Positions 1-8,376 of a stretch of DNA of 38,721 bases are shown here, in pieces. The stretch lies in NCBI GenBank assembly GCA_910577255.1, contig CAJTMH010000010.1, forward strand, positions 1 through 38,721. Direction: 5' to 3'. The translations under genes and the position numbers were made by a program. Origin of the DNA: an uncultured Duncaniella sp. (lineage in GTDB: Bacteria > Bacteroidota > Bacteroidia > Bacteroidales > Muribaculaceae). The notes below the pieces were generated by a model, which worked only from the letters and a program-made list of their open reading frames with translations, was not told where the DNA came from and did not search any database. The first letter of the stretch is position 1. Each line of letters starts with the position of its first letter.

Positions 1-41
1 AGCCGGAGACTTCGAAAGAAGCCCTCCGGCTCTCTTTTTTT
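1..41 (+). terminator. Rho-independent terminator of an upstream gene
   Basis: An 8-bp perfect stem (AGCCGGAG at 1-8, CTCCGGCT at 24-31) encloses a 15-nt loop and is followed by a run of seven T at 35-41. It should end a plus-strand transcript that enters from outside the window. Confidence 0.8.
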
Positions 42-284
42 ATACCCCTACGCACACATCCGTGCATTGGAGGGATGGGGGAGTCCAGTGCCATCATCCG
101 TTTCTCGGCACAGGGTGAATTTATACACGCGGCGAGTCATCAGCCCACGCACATCACCGTGGGGCACCGTGAAACCTCCGTCCCTCTCCGCCTCAAAACA
201 GCATCCGCCGACAACCGTACTCAACGGTTATCGGCGGATGCGTTTATATGTGACGGAAGTTAATTCTGAGCTATTTTGATCCTT
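42..284. other. Gene-free hairpin-rich stretch
   Basis: No convincing gene is seen here. Two overlapping plus-strand reading frames have no recognisable protein character. The segment holds a CCCACG/CGTGGG hairpin (144-149 with 158-163) and a longer hairpin at 201-241: an 18-nt arm, one A/C mismatch, 5-nt loop. The longer hairpin is preceded by CAAAACA and followed by GTTTAT, so it may act as a weak terminator for the minus-strand dehydrogenase that ends at 285. Confidence 0.4.
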
Positions 285-1088
285 TTATTCGGGCTGTGCT
301 TCCAGTGATTCAGTGACCTTCTGTTCGATGGTTTCTACAGGGGTGGCAGGTGTGGAGACTTGGAGCGGAATACGTACCCAAAGGCGACCTGGTATGAGCC
401 GCCAAAAGAAGTAGGCTGTGGCCCAACGCCAGTCAATTACTGCAACACGTGTGCGCCGGCGTATGGCTTTGATGATGAGAGGTGCAACACGGTCAAGTTC
501 CATTGTCATGGGATATTCCCTGTCAGCTTTTAGAAGTGGGGTGCGAATCCATCCGGGACGGATATCGGTGAAGCTGATATCGAGTGACAGCGTGTTGGCG
601 AGTTGTTCAAGAGCTTGCAGATAGGTCTGTTGGAATTTTTTTGAGGAGGAGTAGCTTGCGAGTTGTCCTATCCCTTTTGTCCCAGCTATGGAGGTTATGG
701 CGGCAATCTGTCCATGTCCTTCGCAGGAGTCACGGAAGTACTTGAATGCGGTGTCTATCATCTGTGTGAATCCGAGTACATTGGTGCGTACGGTGGCTAT
801 TTCGTGTTCGGAGTTGAGCGACGGATTCTCGTAGCCTATGCCAGATATGTGGAGATAGATGTCCATCCCTCCGAGGGAGTCGATGAGTGACTTAAGTTGT
901 CTTGGAGCCTCTCGATGGGTGATGTCGATATGTGACCATTCAATCTGTTTCGGGAAACGTGAGCGGAGTTCCTTCATTACGTCGTCCTTGCGTCCGGCTA
1001 TACCTACGCGCCATCCGGCAGTAGCGTAAATCTCGGCGATGCGGAGCCCGATGCCTGAGGTGGCTCCCATGATGATGATATGTTTCAT
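285..1088 (-). CDS. Short-chain dehydrogenase/reductase (SDR) family protein
   Basis: A 267-aa classical SDR oxidoreductase, presumably cytosolic and NAD(P)-dependent. Visible motifs are the Rossmann glycine motif GATSGIG (residues 8-14), a TSIA segment with the likely catalytic Ser133, and the catalytic YSSSK (Tyr146, Lys150). The C-terminal 50 residues are hydrophobic and basic and may touch the membrane. The start at MKHIIIMG was chosen because the Rossmann strand begins there; the frame stays open for 33 more codons upstream, but these do not resemble SDR sequence. The gene stands alone between hairpins. The substrate cannot be read from the sequence; family members of this type act on sugars, steroids or fatty acyl compounds. 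Confidence 0.85.
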   Translation of the reverse strand: MKHIIIMGATSGIGLRIAEIYATAGWRVGIAGRKDDVMKELRSRFPKQIEWSHIDITHREAPRQLKSLIDSLGGMDIYLHISGIGYENPSLNSEHEIATVRTNVLGFTQMIDTAFKYFRDSCEGHGQIAAITSIAGTKGIGQLASYSSSKKFQQTYLQALEQLANTLSLDISFTDIRPGWIRTPLLKADREYPMTMELDRVAPLIIKAIRRRTRVAVIDWRWATAYFFWRLIPGRLWVRIPLQVSTPATPVETIEQKVTESLEAQPE

Positions 1089-1173
1089 GTCGGTGTGTAT
1101 GGTGGGGAAATAAATATTATTGAAAAGTGGGTAAATTGATAATGAGATAACGCGCGGGGCCACAGATTGGTTT

Positions 1174-1207
1174 AAAAAAATGGCCACCGGTTGTGACCGG
1201 TGACCAT
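1174..1207 (-). terminator. Rho-independent terminator of the secreted-protein gene
   Basis: On the minus strand a 12-bp stem (1196-1207 with 1180-1191, one G-T wobble, TGTG-complement tetraloop) runs straight into seven T (1180 down to 1174). It lies about 50 bp after the stop codon of the gene ending at 1256. Confidence 0.88.
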
Positions 1208-1255
1208 AGAGGTTAAAATCGCGATGATTTTATGAAGTGATGTGTGACTCGATTA

Positions 1256-1972
1256 TTATTTTACGAGTACTTTGCTTACGTTGTTGCCCTGACGACGGAT
1301 GTAGAGACCGTTTTCGGGATTGTCAACGCGGATGCCCTGGAGGTTGAAGTATTCAACAGGAGCGTTTTCGTCAACAGTGATGTCAGTGATGGCAGATGAG
1401 TCATCGTCAGCGAGTTCGTAAGAGAGACCTGAGAAACGGCCTGTGCCACCTGCTTCTGACATTGTGTAAGTGCCGGCAGCGAGGTTTGACCAAGTCCAGA
1501 TCCAGAAGTTGTTAGAAGTAGAACCTGCGTCAACTTCTGATTTGTTGGTGCTGGTGAGTGCTGTAACTGAAGAGTCGTAGAGATTAACAGTCTTGTTGTT
1601 GCCGGTACGAACGTAAGAGTTAAGTGTAGCGATGGGCTTCTTAACTTCTATGATGAGGGGAGTACGGGTTCCGTCCTGTACGAATTCAGCGCCTGAGAGT
1701 TTAGCACGGAGTTCGAACCAAGTGGGGAAGCTGAGTCCGTCAGGATATGTGTAAACGGCTTCGGGGTCTGCGCTTGATGCAGTCTTGCCTGCAGTTGCGT
1801 CGAAAACGGTGGTGACTTTGATTGCATCGTTATCAACGATAACAGTGCCAGCGTTTACTAACTTTGCTTCAACTGCGGGATCGTCAACGGGAAGAGCGTT
1901 TACCACTACGAGTTCTGCGTTAGCTGTAACTGCGACAGCAGCTACTGCAAGAAGAGTAAAGATTTTCTTCAT
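1256..1972 (-). CDS. Secreted protein of unknown function with C-terminal sorting-like tail
   Basis: A 238-aa exported protein. Residues 1-19 are a clear signal peptide (MKK, hydrophobic core, cleavage after ANA). The mature part is rich in Val, Thr, Ala and Asn and looks like a beta-strand protein. The last 35 residues (VEYFNLQGIRV, then NGLYIRR, then VLVK) match the tail found on many secreted Bacteroidales proteins, which resembles a type IX secretion signal or a short beta-sandwich. No catalytic motif is visible. The gene is monocistronic, with its own consensus promoter (2185-2216), a 5' untranslated region of about 200 nt and a terminator (1174-1207). The function is not known. Confidence 0.8.
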   Translation of the reverse strand: MKKIFTLLAVAAVAVTANAELVVVNALPVDDPAVEAKLVNAGTVIVDNDAIKVTTVFDATAGKTASSADPEAVYTYPDGLSFPTWFELRAKLSGAEFVQDGTRTPLIIEVKKPIATLNSYVRTGNNKTVNLYDSSVTALTSTNKSEVDAGSTSNNFWIWTWSNLAAGTYTMSEAGGTGRFSGLSYELADDDSSAITDITVDENAPVEYFNLQGIRVDNPENGLYIRRQGNNVSKVLVK

Positions 1973-2184
1973 AAAATGATTTGGTTAAGTAATAAGAAAT
2001 TAAGTTTGAATGGTATGAATGTCCCTCGAATGAGGGATAAAATACATAAGTCTGAATAAACCGGAATGGTATTATTATATTAATAAGGTGTCTCCTTGAC
2101 AGGAATTTAAGTCGGAATGGCGTCTGAACGGAATATAAAGTGAATGACGGAAAGGTCTTTTTCCGCATTAACCTAAATTCGGCA

Positions 2185-2216
2185 CAAATTTAAGTTATTT
2201 TTAAGAGTTTAGCAAA
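2185..2216 (-). promoter_or_regulatory. Bacteroidetes-type promoter for the secreted protein gene
   Basis: On the minus strand TTTG (2213-2216), a 20-nt spacer and TAAATTTG (2185-2192) match the TTTG/TAnnTTTG consensus. Transcription would begin near 2178, leaving a leader of about 200 nt before the start codon at 1972. The leader contains a CCCTC/GAGGG hairpin near 2022-2036. Confidence 0.7.
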
Positions 2217-2305
2217 CTTTTTGTAAAAAAAGTGGTAAAGGAGGGAAATAGGACGGTTAGTATCAGTTTCCAGTGGCGGAAGGCTAAGGGTGATGTGGAA
2301 TATGA

Positions 2306-2335
2306 CAATGGCCATCGCGCGTGGGATGGCCATTG
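2306..2335. terminator. Hairpin downstream of PBP1A gene
   Basis: An 11-bp perfect stem (CAATGGCCATC at 2306-2316, GATGGCCATTG at 2325-2335) with an 8-nt loop lies 25 bp past the PBP1A stop. It lacks a clear T tract on either side, so it may be a weak terminator or an mRNA 3' end stabiliser. Confidence 0.5.
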
Positions 2336-2359
2336 GATGGGTGGGATTGAATGCCGGAA

Positions 2360-4774
2360 TCAGTCGAAAACGCCTTCGATGGATGATTCCTCGGCGTTGT
2401 TGTCGGCATCGACAGGCTCGTCGTAGTAGCCGTAGAATTCTTTTTCGCAGAGATTGAAGTCGGCCGGGATATTGAATTTGGCTGACTGTGAATAGTTGAG
2501 AGTGGGGTCGGCGTAGACCTTTTTCATGAATCGGCCATAGATGGGGAGGGCCATAGAGGCACCTTGTCCGTAGGCCATGGTGTTGAAGTGGATGAAGCGT
2601 TCGTCGCCTCCTACCCATGTGCCGGCCACGAGGTTGGGGGTGAAGCCCATGAACCATCCGTCGGCATTATAGTTTGTGGTACCGGTTTTGCCTCCCATCT
2701 CGGCTGTGAGGCCGAAGCGTGAGCGGACACGGTGGGCGGTGCCTTCGTTGACTACGTTGAGAAGCATGGAGAGGATGCGGTAGTAGGCTTTCTCGCTGAT
2801 TACCTCGGTGTGGCGGGGGGAGAATTCGGAGATGATGTTGCCGTTGTTGTCGGCGATGGCTGTGACGAACATTGGGTCGACTCGCATGCCGTTGTTTGCG
2901 AATGCCGAGTAGGCGGTGACCATCTCTTTGACGGAGACGTCGGCCGGTCCGAGACAGAGCGACATTACGGCGGGGAGCTGGGCGGTGATGCCGAAGTTGT
3001 GCATGGTGCGCACAAGGGAGGAGGGGGAGAGCTGTGAGATGAGACGTGCGGATATCCAGTTGTTGGAGTTGGTGAGCGCCCATTTCAGGTCGACCATCTC
3101 GCCTACGCGTGCGCTGCCGGCGTTGCGCGGTGCCCATGTGCGTCCGGCTTCGTCGGTGATCACCGGCTGTGTGTTGGAGAGGACGTCGCAGGGGGTGAAG
3201 CCTTCTTCCATTGCGTAGGTGTAGAGGAATGGTTTGACCGTAGAACCAATCTGTCGACGGCCTGTCGACACCATGTCGTACTGGAAGTAGGAGAAGCTCG
3301 GGCCTCCGATGTAGGCTTTGATGTGGCCGTTGAGGGGGTCCATGGCCATGAAGCCTGTGCGGAGGAAGTGTTTGTGGTAGAGGACGGAGTCGAGGGGTGT
3401 CATTACGGTGTCTACGCTGCCGGCGTAGGAGAAGACTTTCATCTCGCGCGGTGTGTTGAAAGCTCTGTCGATTTCCTCGCGTGAGGCTCCGGCGCGCATC
3501 ATCACACGGTAGCGGTCGGTGTTCTTCATCGCGTTGCGTATGAGGTGGTTGCGTCGGATTTCAGAGAGTTCGGCGCGGTCGGTGGTGTAGGGAGCGCCTT
3601 TTGTGCCACGCTTCTCGCGGAAGAATGCTGGCTGGAGGCTGGTGCCGAGGTGTTCGGCGACGGCTTCCTCGGCATATTGCTGCATGCGGCTGTCGATGGT
3701 GGTGTAGATCTTCAGGCCGTCGTTGTAGATGTCGTATTTCGTCCCGTCGGGTTTGGGGTTTTTCTCTATCCAACCGAAGAGGGGGTTGGTCTCCCAGGCT
3801 ATTGAGTCGTCGATGTATTTCTGGGTCTCCCATCCGCGGTAGTTGGAGCGTTCGGGCTTTTTGGCGCGGAGCATCCGGCGGAGTTCTTCGCGGAAGTAGG
3901 GTGCGATGCCGTCCTTGGCGTCGACGCGGTGGAAGTTGAGAGTGAGGGGGAGGGCCGAGAGGCTGTCGACTTCCTGCTGTGTGAGCTTACCGGCTTTCTG
4001 CATCTGCTGGAGCACGACGTTGCGGCGCTGGCGTGTGCGCTCGTTCTGGCGCAGAGGGTTGTAGTAGGCGGGGTTTTTTACCATGCCCACGAGTGTGGCT
4101 GCTTCTTCGATGGTGAGATCCTTGGGTGCTTTGCCGAAGTAGACGTGTGCGGCCGATTTGATGCCGACGGCGTTGTAGAGGAAGTCGAACTGGTTGAGAT
4201 ACATTTTGATGATTTCCTCTTTGGAGTAGTAGCGTTCGAGCTTGACGGCTATCATCCATTCGATTGGTTTCTGCATGGCTCTGGAGAGGAGGCCGGAGCT
4301 TGAGGGGGAGTAGAGCTGCTTGGCGAGCTGCTGGGTGAGGGTAGAGCCGCCGCCTGCGTTCTTGTTGCCCATGAGGAGTGTCTTGAAGAGGACTCGGCCG
4401 AGGCCGCGCATGTCGATGCCGGAGTGTTGCTCGAAGCGCACATCTTCGGTGGAGATGAGGGCGTCGATGACGTGTTGCGACACTTCGTCGAAGTCGGCAT
4501 AGACGCGGTTGCCTGTGCCTGTGAAGTAGCGTCCGATCTCTTTGCCGTCGGCGGAGTAGAGGACTGAGGCGAAGCGGTCGGTGGGGTTTTTGAGTTCTTC
4601 GACGGGGGGCATGTAGCCTATGACGCCGTTGTAGATAAGGAAGAGGAATATGAATATGGCGGCAAAGGCGAGGAGAAAGATGGTCCACATCGTGGCGATG
4701 ATGCCGCGATGGGTCTTTGGTTTTCCGTCGGTCTTTTTGTCAGGACGGTTATGCGGTTGGGTTGCTTGCTGCAT
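2360..4774 (-). CDS. mrcA: Class A penicillin-binding protein 1A (bifunctional transglycosylase/transpeptidase)
   Basis: An 804-aa bifunctional peptidoglycan synthase. It has a short basic cytoplasmic tail, one transmembrane helix (about residues 27-50), then a GT51 transglycosylase with the catalytic glutamate in STEDVRF (Glu110), GGSTLTQQLAK (142-152) and RYYSKEEIIKMYLN (181-194). The transpeptidase has the serine motif STVK (Ser511), SNN (570-572) and KTGT (696-699). All catalytic motifs are intact. It polymerises lipid II glycan strands and cross-links peptides in the periplasm. The length fits the PBP1A family. The C-terminal tail after about residue 780 is acidic. Transcription is monocistronic; a TAACTTTG box lies 40 bp upstream. 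Confidence 0.95.
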   Translation of the reverse strand: MQQATQPHNRPDKKTDGKPKTHRGIIATMWTIFLLAFAAIFIFLFLIYNGVIGYMPPVEELKNPTDRFASVLYSADGKEIGRYFTGTGNRVYADFDEVSQHVIDALISTEDVRFEQHSGIDMRGLGRVLFKTLLMGNKNAGGGSTLTQQLAKQLYSPSSSGLLSRAMQKPIEWMIAVKLERYYSKEEIIKMYLNQFDFLYNAVGIKSAAHVYFGKAPKDLTIEEAATLVGMVKNPAYYNPLRQNERTRQRRNVVLQQMQKAGKLTQQEVDSLSALPLTLNFHRVDAKDGIAPYFREELRRMLRAKKPERSNYRGWETQKYIDDSIAWETNPLFGWIEKNPKPDGTKYDIYNDGLKIYTTIDSRMQQYAEEAVAEHLGTSLQPAFFREKRGTKGAPYTTDRAELSEIRRNHLIRNAMKNTDRYRVMMRAGASREEIDRAFNTPREMKVFSYAGSVDTVMTPLDSVLYHKHFLRTGFMAMDPLNGHIKAYIGGPSFSYFQYDMVSTGRRQIGSTVKPFLYTYAMEEGFTPCDVLSNTQPVITDEAGRTWAPRNAGSARVGEMVDLKWALTNSNNWISARLISQLSPSSLVRTMHNFGITAQLPAVMSLCLGPADVSVKEMVTAYSAFANNGMRVDPMFVTAIADNNGNIISEFSPRHTEVISEKAYYRILSMLLNVVNEGTAHRVRSRFGLTAEMGGKTGTTNYNADGWFMGFTPNLVAGTWVGGDERFIHFNTMAYGQGASMALPIYGRFMKKVYADPTLNYSQSAKFNIPADFNLCEKEFYGYYDEPVDADNNAEESSIEGVFD

Positions 4775-4814
4775 AGTGATATGTTAGTGTTTGGCTTGAG
4801 GCCGTAATAAGGCG

Positions 4815-4822
4815 CAAAGTTA
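4815..4822 (-). promoter_or_regulatory. Probable -7 box upstream of PBP1A gene
   Basis: TAACTTTG on the minus strand matches the TAnnTTTG box 41 bp before the start codon. The expected TTTG at -33 is not exact (TTTTCG-like), so the assignment is moderate. Confidence 0.5.
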
Positions 4823-4976
4823 GTGATTTTTTTGCGAAAAGTGTGTAATAAAGGTGCCCGTTTTGCAGCTGTGCGGGGATTTTGTGTGGGTTTCGGCTTG
4901 TGGGATCGGGAGGTGGAGGGAGGGTGATCTGGTGAAAAGTGGAGGAGAGAGGAGATGAGTGGTGTGGGCCCGGGGG

Positions 4977-5918
4977 TCAGCGTTCGGCTCGCATCGGGTT
5001 GGTGAGGAAGTCCTGGTAGGCGAGGCGGATGCCTTCGGGGAGCTCTGTGGTGTAGGACCATCCGAGTGAGCGGGCTTTTGACACGTCGAGGAGTTTGCGT
5101 GGTGTGCCGTTGGGGCGTGATGTGTCCCAGAGGATGCGTCCGGTGTAGCCTACGGTCTCGGCCACGAGTTCAGTGAGCTCTTTGATGGTGAGCTCTTTGC
5201 CTGTGCCGGCGTTGACGGTCTCGTTGCCTGAGTAGTTGTTCATGAGGAACACGCAGAGGTTGGCGAGGTCATCGACGTAGAGGAATTCGCGCAGCGGTGA
5301 GCCGTCGCCCCAACATGTGACTTCGGTGGCGCCTGACTCTTTGGCTTCGTGGAAGCGGCGGATGAGTGCCGGGAGGACGTGGGAGTGCTCGGGATGGTAG
5401 TTGTCATTGGGGCCGTAGAGGTTTGTCGGCATGACTGAGATGAAGTCGGTGCCATACTGGCGGTTGAGGAATTCGCAGTATTTCAGGCCCGAGATTTTGG
5501 CCAGCGCGTAGGCTTCGTTTGTCTTCTCGAGCTCGGAGGTGAGGAGGCATGACTCGGGCATGGGCTGAGGTGCGAGGCGGGGGTAAATGCATGATGAGCC
5601 GAGGAATTCGAGCTTGCGGCAGCCGTTGCGCCACGCGGCGTTGATGACGTTCATCTCGAGCATAATGTTGTCGTACATGAAGTCGGCGAGGGCTGATGAG
5701 TTGGCGATGATTCCGCCTACTTTCGCTGCTGCGAGAAATACGTATTCGGGGCGCTCTTCGGCAAAGAATTCGTTGACGGCCTGCTGGTTTATGAGGTCGA
5801 GCTCGGCATGTGTGCGTGTGATGATGTTGGTGTAGCCCTGGCGCTGAAGCTCACGGACAATTGCTGAGCCCACCATGCCTCGGTGGCCGGCAACATAGAT
5901 TTTTGCGTCTTTTTCCAT
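4977..5918 (-). CDS. fcl: GDP-L-fucose synthase
   Basis: A 313-aa extended SDR enzyme that epimerises and reduces GDP-4-keto-6-deoxy-mannose to GDP-L-fucose in the cytosol. Motifs: NAD(P)-binding GHRGMVG (11-17), AAAKVGGI (63-70), GSSCIYP with catalytic Ser108, and Tyr137-x3-Lys141 (AYALAK). Length and motif spacing are typical of the Fcl/WcaG family. Its usual partner GDP-mannose 4,6-dehydratase (gmd) is not adjacent here. The gene is divergent from the polysaccharide operon and has its own consensus promoter (5983-6014), so the fucose donor is probably made independently of this operon's regulation, although it may feed the same surface glycans. Confidence 0.95.
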   Translation of the reverse strand: MEKDAKIYVAGHRGMVGSAIVRELQRQGYTNIITRTHAELDLINQQAVNEFFAEERPEYVFLAAAKVGGIIANSSALADFMYDNIMLEMNVINAAWRNGCRKLEFLGSSCIYPRLAPQPMPESCLLTSELEKTNEAYALAKISGLKYCEFLNRQYGTDFISVMPTNLYGPNDNYHPEHSHVLPALIRRFHEAKESGATEVTCWGDGSPLREFLYVDDLANLCVFLMNNYSGNETVNAGTGKELTIKELTELVAETVGYTGRILWDTSRPNGTPRKLLDVSKARSLGWSYTTELPEGIRLAYQDFLTNPMRAER

Positions 5919-5982
5919 CGGTGTTTCTGATTGTGTGTGAATTAGATACGAAGACTTTTGGAAGTCGTTGGGATTTCGGGCG

Positions 5983-6014
5983 CAAAATTACTAAAAATCG
6001 CTGTGTGGAGCAAA
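5983..6014 (-). promoter_or_regulatory. Promoter of fcl
   Basis: On the minus strand TTTG (6011-6014), a 20-nt spacer and TAATTTTG (5983-5990) match the Bacteroidetes promoter consensus; the start codon follows about 65 bp downstream. Confidence 0.75.
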
Positions 6015-6079
6015 TTTTTGTCTGAAATAGAGACGAGGAGCAGCATAGTAAGGATTTTTGATAATAATTAACAAATAAG

Positions 6080-6110
6080 TTGGTTTGTAAAGAATATTTA
6101 TATAATTTTG
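6080..6110 (+). promoter_or_regulatory. Promoter of the polysaccharide operon
   Basis: TAATTTTG (6103-6110) matches TAnnTTTG; a TTG at 6080-6082 lies 20 nt upstream, in -33 position. Transcription should begin near 6116, at the base of the first leader hairpin. No inverted repeats that would make the promoter invertible are visible around it. Confidence 0.65.
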
Positions 6111-6115
6111 CAAAG

Positions 6116-6374
6116 CGATGCCTCGCTTTGGGGCATCGGAAGTGAGTCTATTCACAGGAGATAGACAGGCGGATACACCTCAGGCCCGGGGTCCGGGATC
6201 GCGCGGGGTGAGATTCGTGACAAACCTACCAGCCGTCCGCAACCGACCTTTCCTTAATGACGGCGTGACAGACGATTTGTTGGCGAACTATCCGGAATGC
6301 TGCGCTACCGCACCGCGGAAGCGAGGGAATGGAAGGTATGCAAAGGCTTTAGTCGCTTTTTATCTCAGCATTTT
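6116..6374 (+). promoter_or_regulatory. Structured 5' leader of the polysaccharide operon, possible attenuator
   Basis: About 260 nt, much more GC-rich than the genes that follow, lie between the promoter and the flippase start. Visible stems: CGATGCC/GGCATCG (6116-6122 with 6132-6138) right at the predicted transcript start; GTCTAT/ATAGAC (6146-6151 with 6161-6166); GCGGA/TCCGC (6169-6173 with 6236-6240), which can enclose CACC/GGTG (6176-6179 with 6207-6210) and CCCG/CGGG (6185-6188 with 6193-6196). Near the end AAGCGA/TCGCTT (6319-6324 with 6353-6358) runs into TTTTTAT, a terminator-like arrangement. An 86-codon frame overlaps the leader but does not look like a protein. Confidence 0.5.
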
Positions 6375-7730
6375 ATGAATTTGAAAAATAAAGCTACTCA
6401 TTTTTGGCACAATCCGGATATGCGTACCCGGAAGGTCAATAGGAGTATAGTCTATTCTATGGCCATTAAAGGTGGCGGAATACTTCTGACACTTGCATTG
6501 GTGCCTCTGACTCTAAGCTATCTGAGCGCCTATGAATATGGAATCTGGATTACGATATATTCAATCCTGACCTGGATTAACTATTTTGACATCGGGCTTG
6601 GGAATGGTCTACGGAATAAGTTGGCTGAGGCTCTGGCTATTGGCGACTATAAGCTGGGACAGGTATATGTGAGCACTACGCTTTTCCTTTTAGCTATTAT
6701 TTCGGCTCTGTTTTATGGTATATTTCTGGTTGCGGATAATTTTATTGATTGGTATTCGCTGTTGAATGTTGATGAGTCGGTCACAAATCTACGTATGATT
6801 GTGGATATTGTGATGGGTTGCTTATGCATTAACTTTTCATTACGGACAATCGGAATGATATACATGGCATATCAGAATGCATGGGCTAATAATTTCATGG
6901 CATTTTTAGGATCTGTGATTTCTTTTGTATGGATATTTGTTCTGACAAAGACTACTTCGGGAAGTCTTATAAATGTGGCTGTCGCCTTTTCTGTCTCACC
7001 CTTGTTGGTCTATCTTTTGGCTTATCCGATAGCGTTTGGACGATATTTCAAGGAAATAAGACCACGATTGAGCGCAATAAGGATGCGATATGCCAAGGAT
7101 TTGGGTGGTTTAGGTGTTAAATTTTTCTTTTTGCAGCTTGCGACGTTGATTATATTCTCTACCTCCAATTTTATAATATCAAAAGTCTTTTCTCCTGCCG
7201 AGGTCACACCATACAGCATTGCATTCAGATATTTCAATGTATTGGCGATGGTATATATGATCATTATTAATCCTCTTTGGACAGCCATCACTGACGCTTA
7301 CGTACGTAAGGATGTCAATTGGATAGAGGCTAATATGCGAAAAATGGTATATGTATGGTTGCTATTTACAGTAATATCTGTGTTTATGGTTGCCGCTTCG
7401 CAAATAGTCTTCAAAGTTTGGATTGGGACTGAGGTGGTGATACCATATAATTTATGTGTAGCAATGGCTGTATATAATTCATCATTACTTTGGTTTAACT
7501 TGTTTGGTTGCTATTGCAATGGCGTTGGACGCTTAAAAGTGGCATTATGGGCTGTACCTATCGCAGCAATAGTGTTTGTACCATGTGCGTTGTTGATGAG
7601 TGACTGGCTTGGAGTCAGTGGCGTGGCATATGCCATGGCTTTGGTCTCATTAATCCCTGGATTGGCACTATCGGTCCAATATGTATTTGATATGAGACAG
7701 TTAAGGCAACGAATAGTTGAAGATAGGTAA
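6375..7730 (+). CDS. wzx: Wzx-type polysaccharide flippase
   Basis: A 451-aa inner-membrane protein of the MATE/MOP flippase superfamily, predicted to flip undecaprenyl-linked repeat units to the periplasm. About 12 hydrophobic helices can be counted. The N-terminal region (IVYSMAIKGGG, then the YEYGIWITIYS and FDIGLGNGLRNKL segments) is characteristic of polysaccharide biosynthesis flippases. The start at 6375 (MNLKNK) was chosen because the upstream part of the frame falls in the GC-rich leader and is not flippase-like. It is the first gene of the operon and marks a sharp switch to AT-rich codon use, which suggests acquisition by transfer. Confidence 0.88.
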   Translation: MNLKNKATHFWHNPDMRTRKVNRSIVYSMAIKGGGILLTLALVPLTLSYLSAYEYGIWITIYSILTWINYFDIGLGNGLRNKLAEALAIGDYKLGQVYVSTTLFLLAIISALFYGIFLVADNFIDWYSLLNVDESVTNLRMIVDIVMGCLCINFSLRTIGMIYMAYQNAWANNFMAFLGSVISFVWIFVLTKTTSGSLINVAVAFSVSPLLVYLLAYPIAFGRYFKEIRPRLSAIRMRYAKDLGGLGVKFFFLQLATLIIFSTSNFIISKVFSPAEVTPYSIAFRYFNVLAMVYMIIINPLWTAITDAYVRKDVNWIEANMRKMVYVWLLFTVISVFMVAASQIVFKVWIGTEVVIPYNLCVAMAVYNSSLLWFNLFGCYCNGVGRLKVALWAVPIAAIVFVPCALLMSDWLGVSGVAYAMALVSLIPGLALSVQYVFDMRQLRQRIVEDR

Positions 7731-7748
7731 ATCATTCAGCATAAAATT

Positions 7749-8369
7749 ATGGCTAATATATTTATACGTATATTAAGAGGACTGTCCTTACCGAGGTTAA
7801 GAACAATATATTATGGTCTTAGATTTGGGAAAGGGAGTCTGCGAGGATTGATATATCGTCCGGTGTGCTTTACGGCTAAACATATTAGTTGGGGAAAGGG
7901 GCTGGTAGTATATAAAAATTGCAGGGTAGAGGGAGTGAGTCAGTATGGAGGTAAGACATATGTGCCATTAATTGAATTGGGTGAAAATGTTAGTTTTCAA
8001 CAAAACTGCCATATCACATGTGCTCAGCATCTATATATTGGGAATAATACAGCTCTTGCTAATAATGTTACGGTCACGGATATAAATCATTGTTATGAAG
8101 ATGTGACGACTACACCTAAATCGCAGCCAATAGAAGTGAGTCCGGTGATTATTGGAGAAGATTGCACAATATATAATAATGCAGTTATATGTCCGGGGAC
8201 GAATTTAGGAAAACATTGTGTGGTTGGAGCTAACTCGGTGGTCAATGGAATTTTCCCAGATTTCTCAATTATTGCAGGAGCTCCAGCGAGGATAGTTAAA
8301 CGCTATGATGTTATAGAAAAACGATGGCGTCCGACAAATCCTGATGGCAGTTTTAAAATTAAGGAATGA
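7749..8369 (+). CDS. Left-handed beta-helix acyltransferase (WbbJ/Maa type)
   Basis: A 206-aa hexapeptide-repeat protein, probably an acetyl-CoA-dependent O-acetyltransferase acting on a sugar of the repeat unit. Imperfect isoleucine/valine hexapeptides run through the middle and C-terminal half (FQQNCHITCAQHLYIGNN, then VIIGEDCTIYNNAVICPG). The likely catalytic histidine lies in TDINHCYED, and the family tail IIAGAPARIVKRYD is intact. It lies 18 bp after the flippase gene and ends 8 bp before the next acyltransferase. The exact acceptor cannot be told. Confidence 0.85.
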   Translation: MANIFIRILRGLSLPRLRTIYYGLRFGKGSLRGLIYRPVCFTAKHISWGKGLVVYKNCRVEGVSQYGGKTYVPLIELGENVSFQQNCHITCAQHLYIGNNTALANNVTVTDINHCYEDVTTTPKSQPIEVSPVIIGEDCTIYNNAVICPGTNLGKHCVVGANSVVNGIFPDFSIIAGAPARIVKRYDVIEKRWRPTNPDGSFKIKE

Positions 8370-8376
8370 GCTGATT

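Noticed and set aside
67..279. 70- and 62-codon plus-strand frames at the window start
   Set aside because: They overlap each other, run through hairpins and show no protein-like pattern. A minus-strand frame of about 59 codons ending at 48 also lacks an early start codon.
6015..6120. Invertible promoter of the kind that switches Bacteroides capsules
   Set aside because: No pair of inverted repeats flanking the promoter could be found, and no invertase gene is in the window.
6118..6378. 86-codon frame inside the polysaccharide leader
   Set aside because: Its sequence is Arg/Pro/Gly-rich without motif, coincides with RNA stems and its end overlaps the flippase start; a structured leader explains it better, though a leader peptide is not fully excluded.
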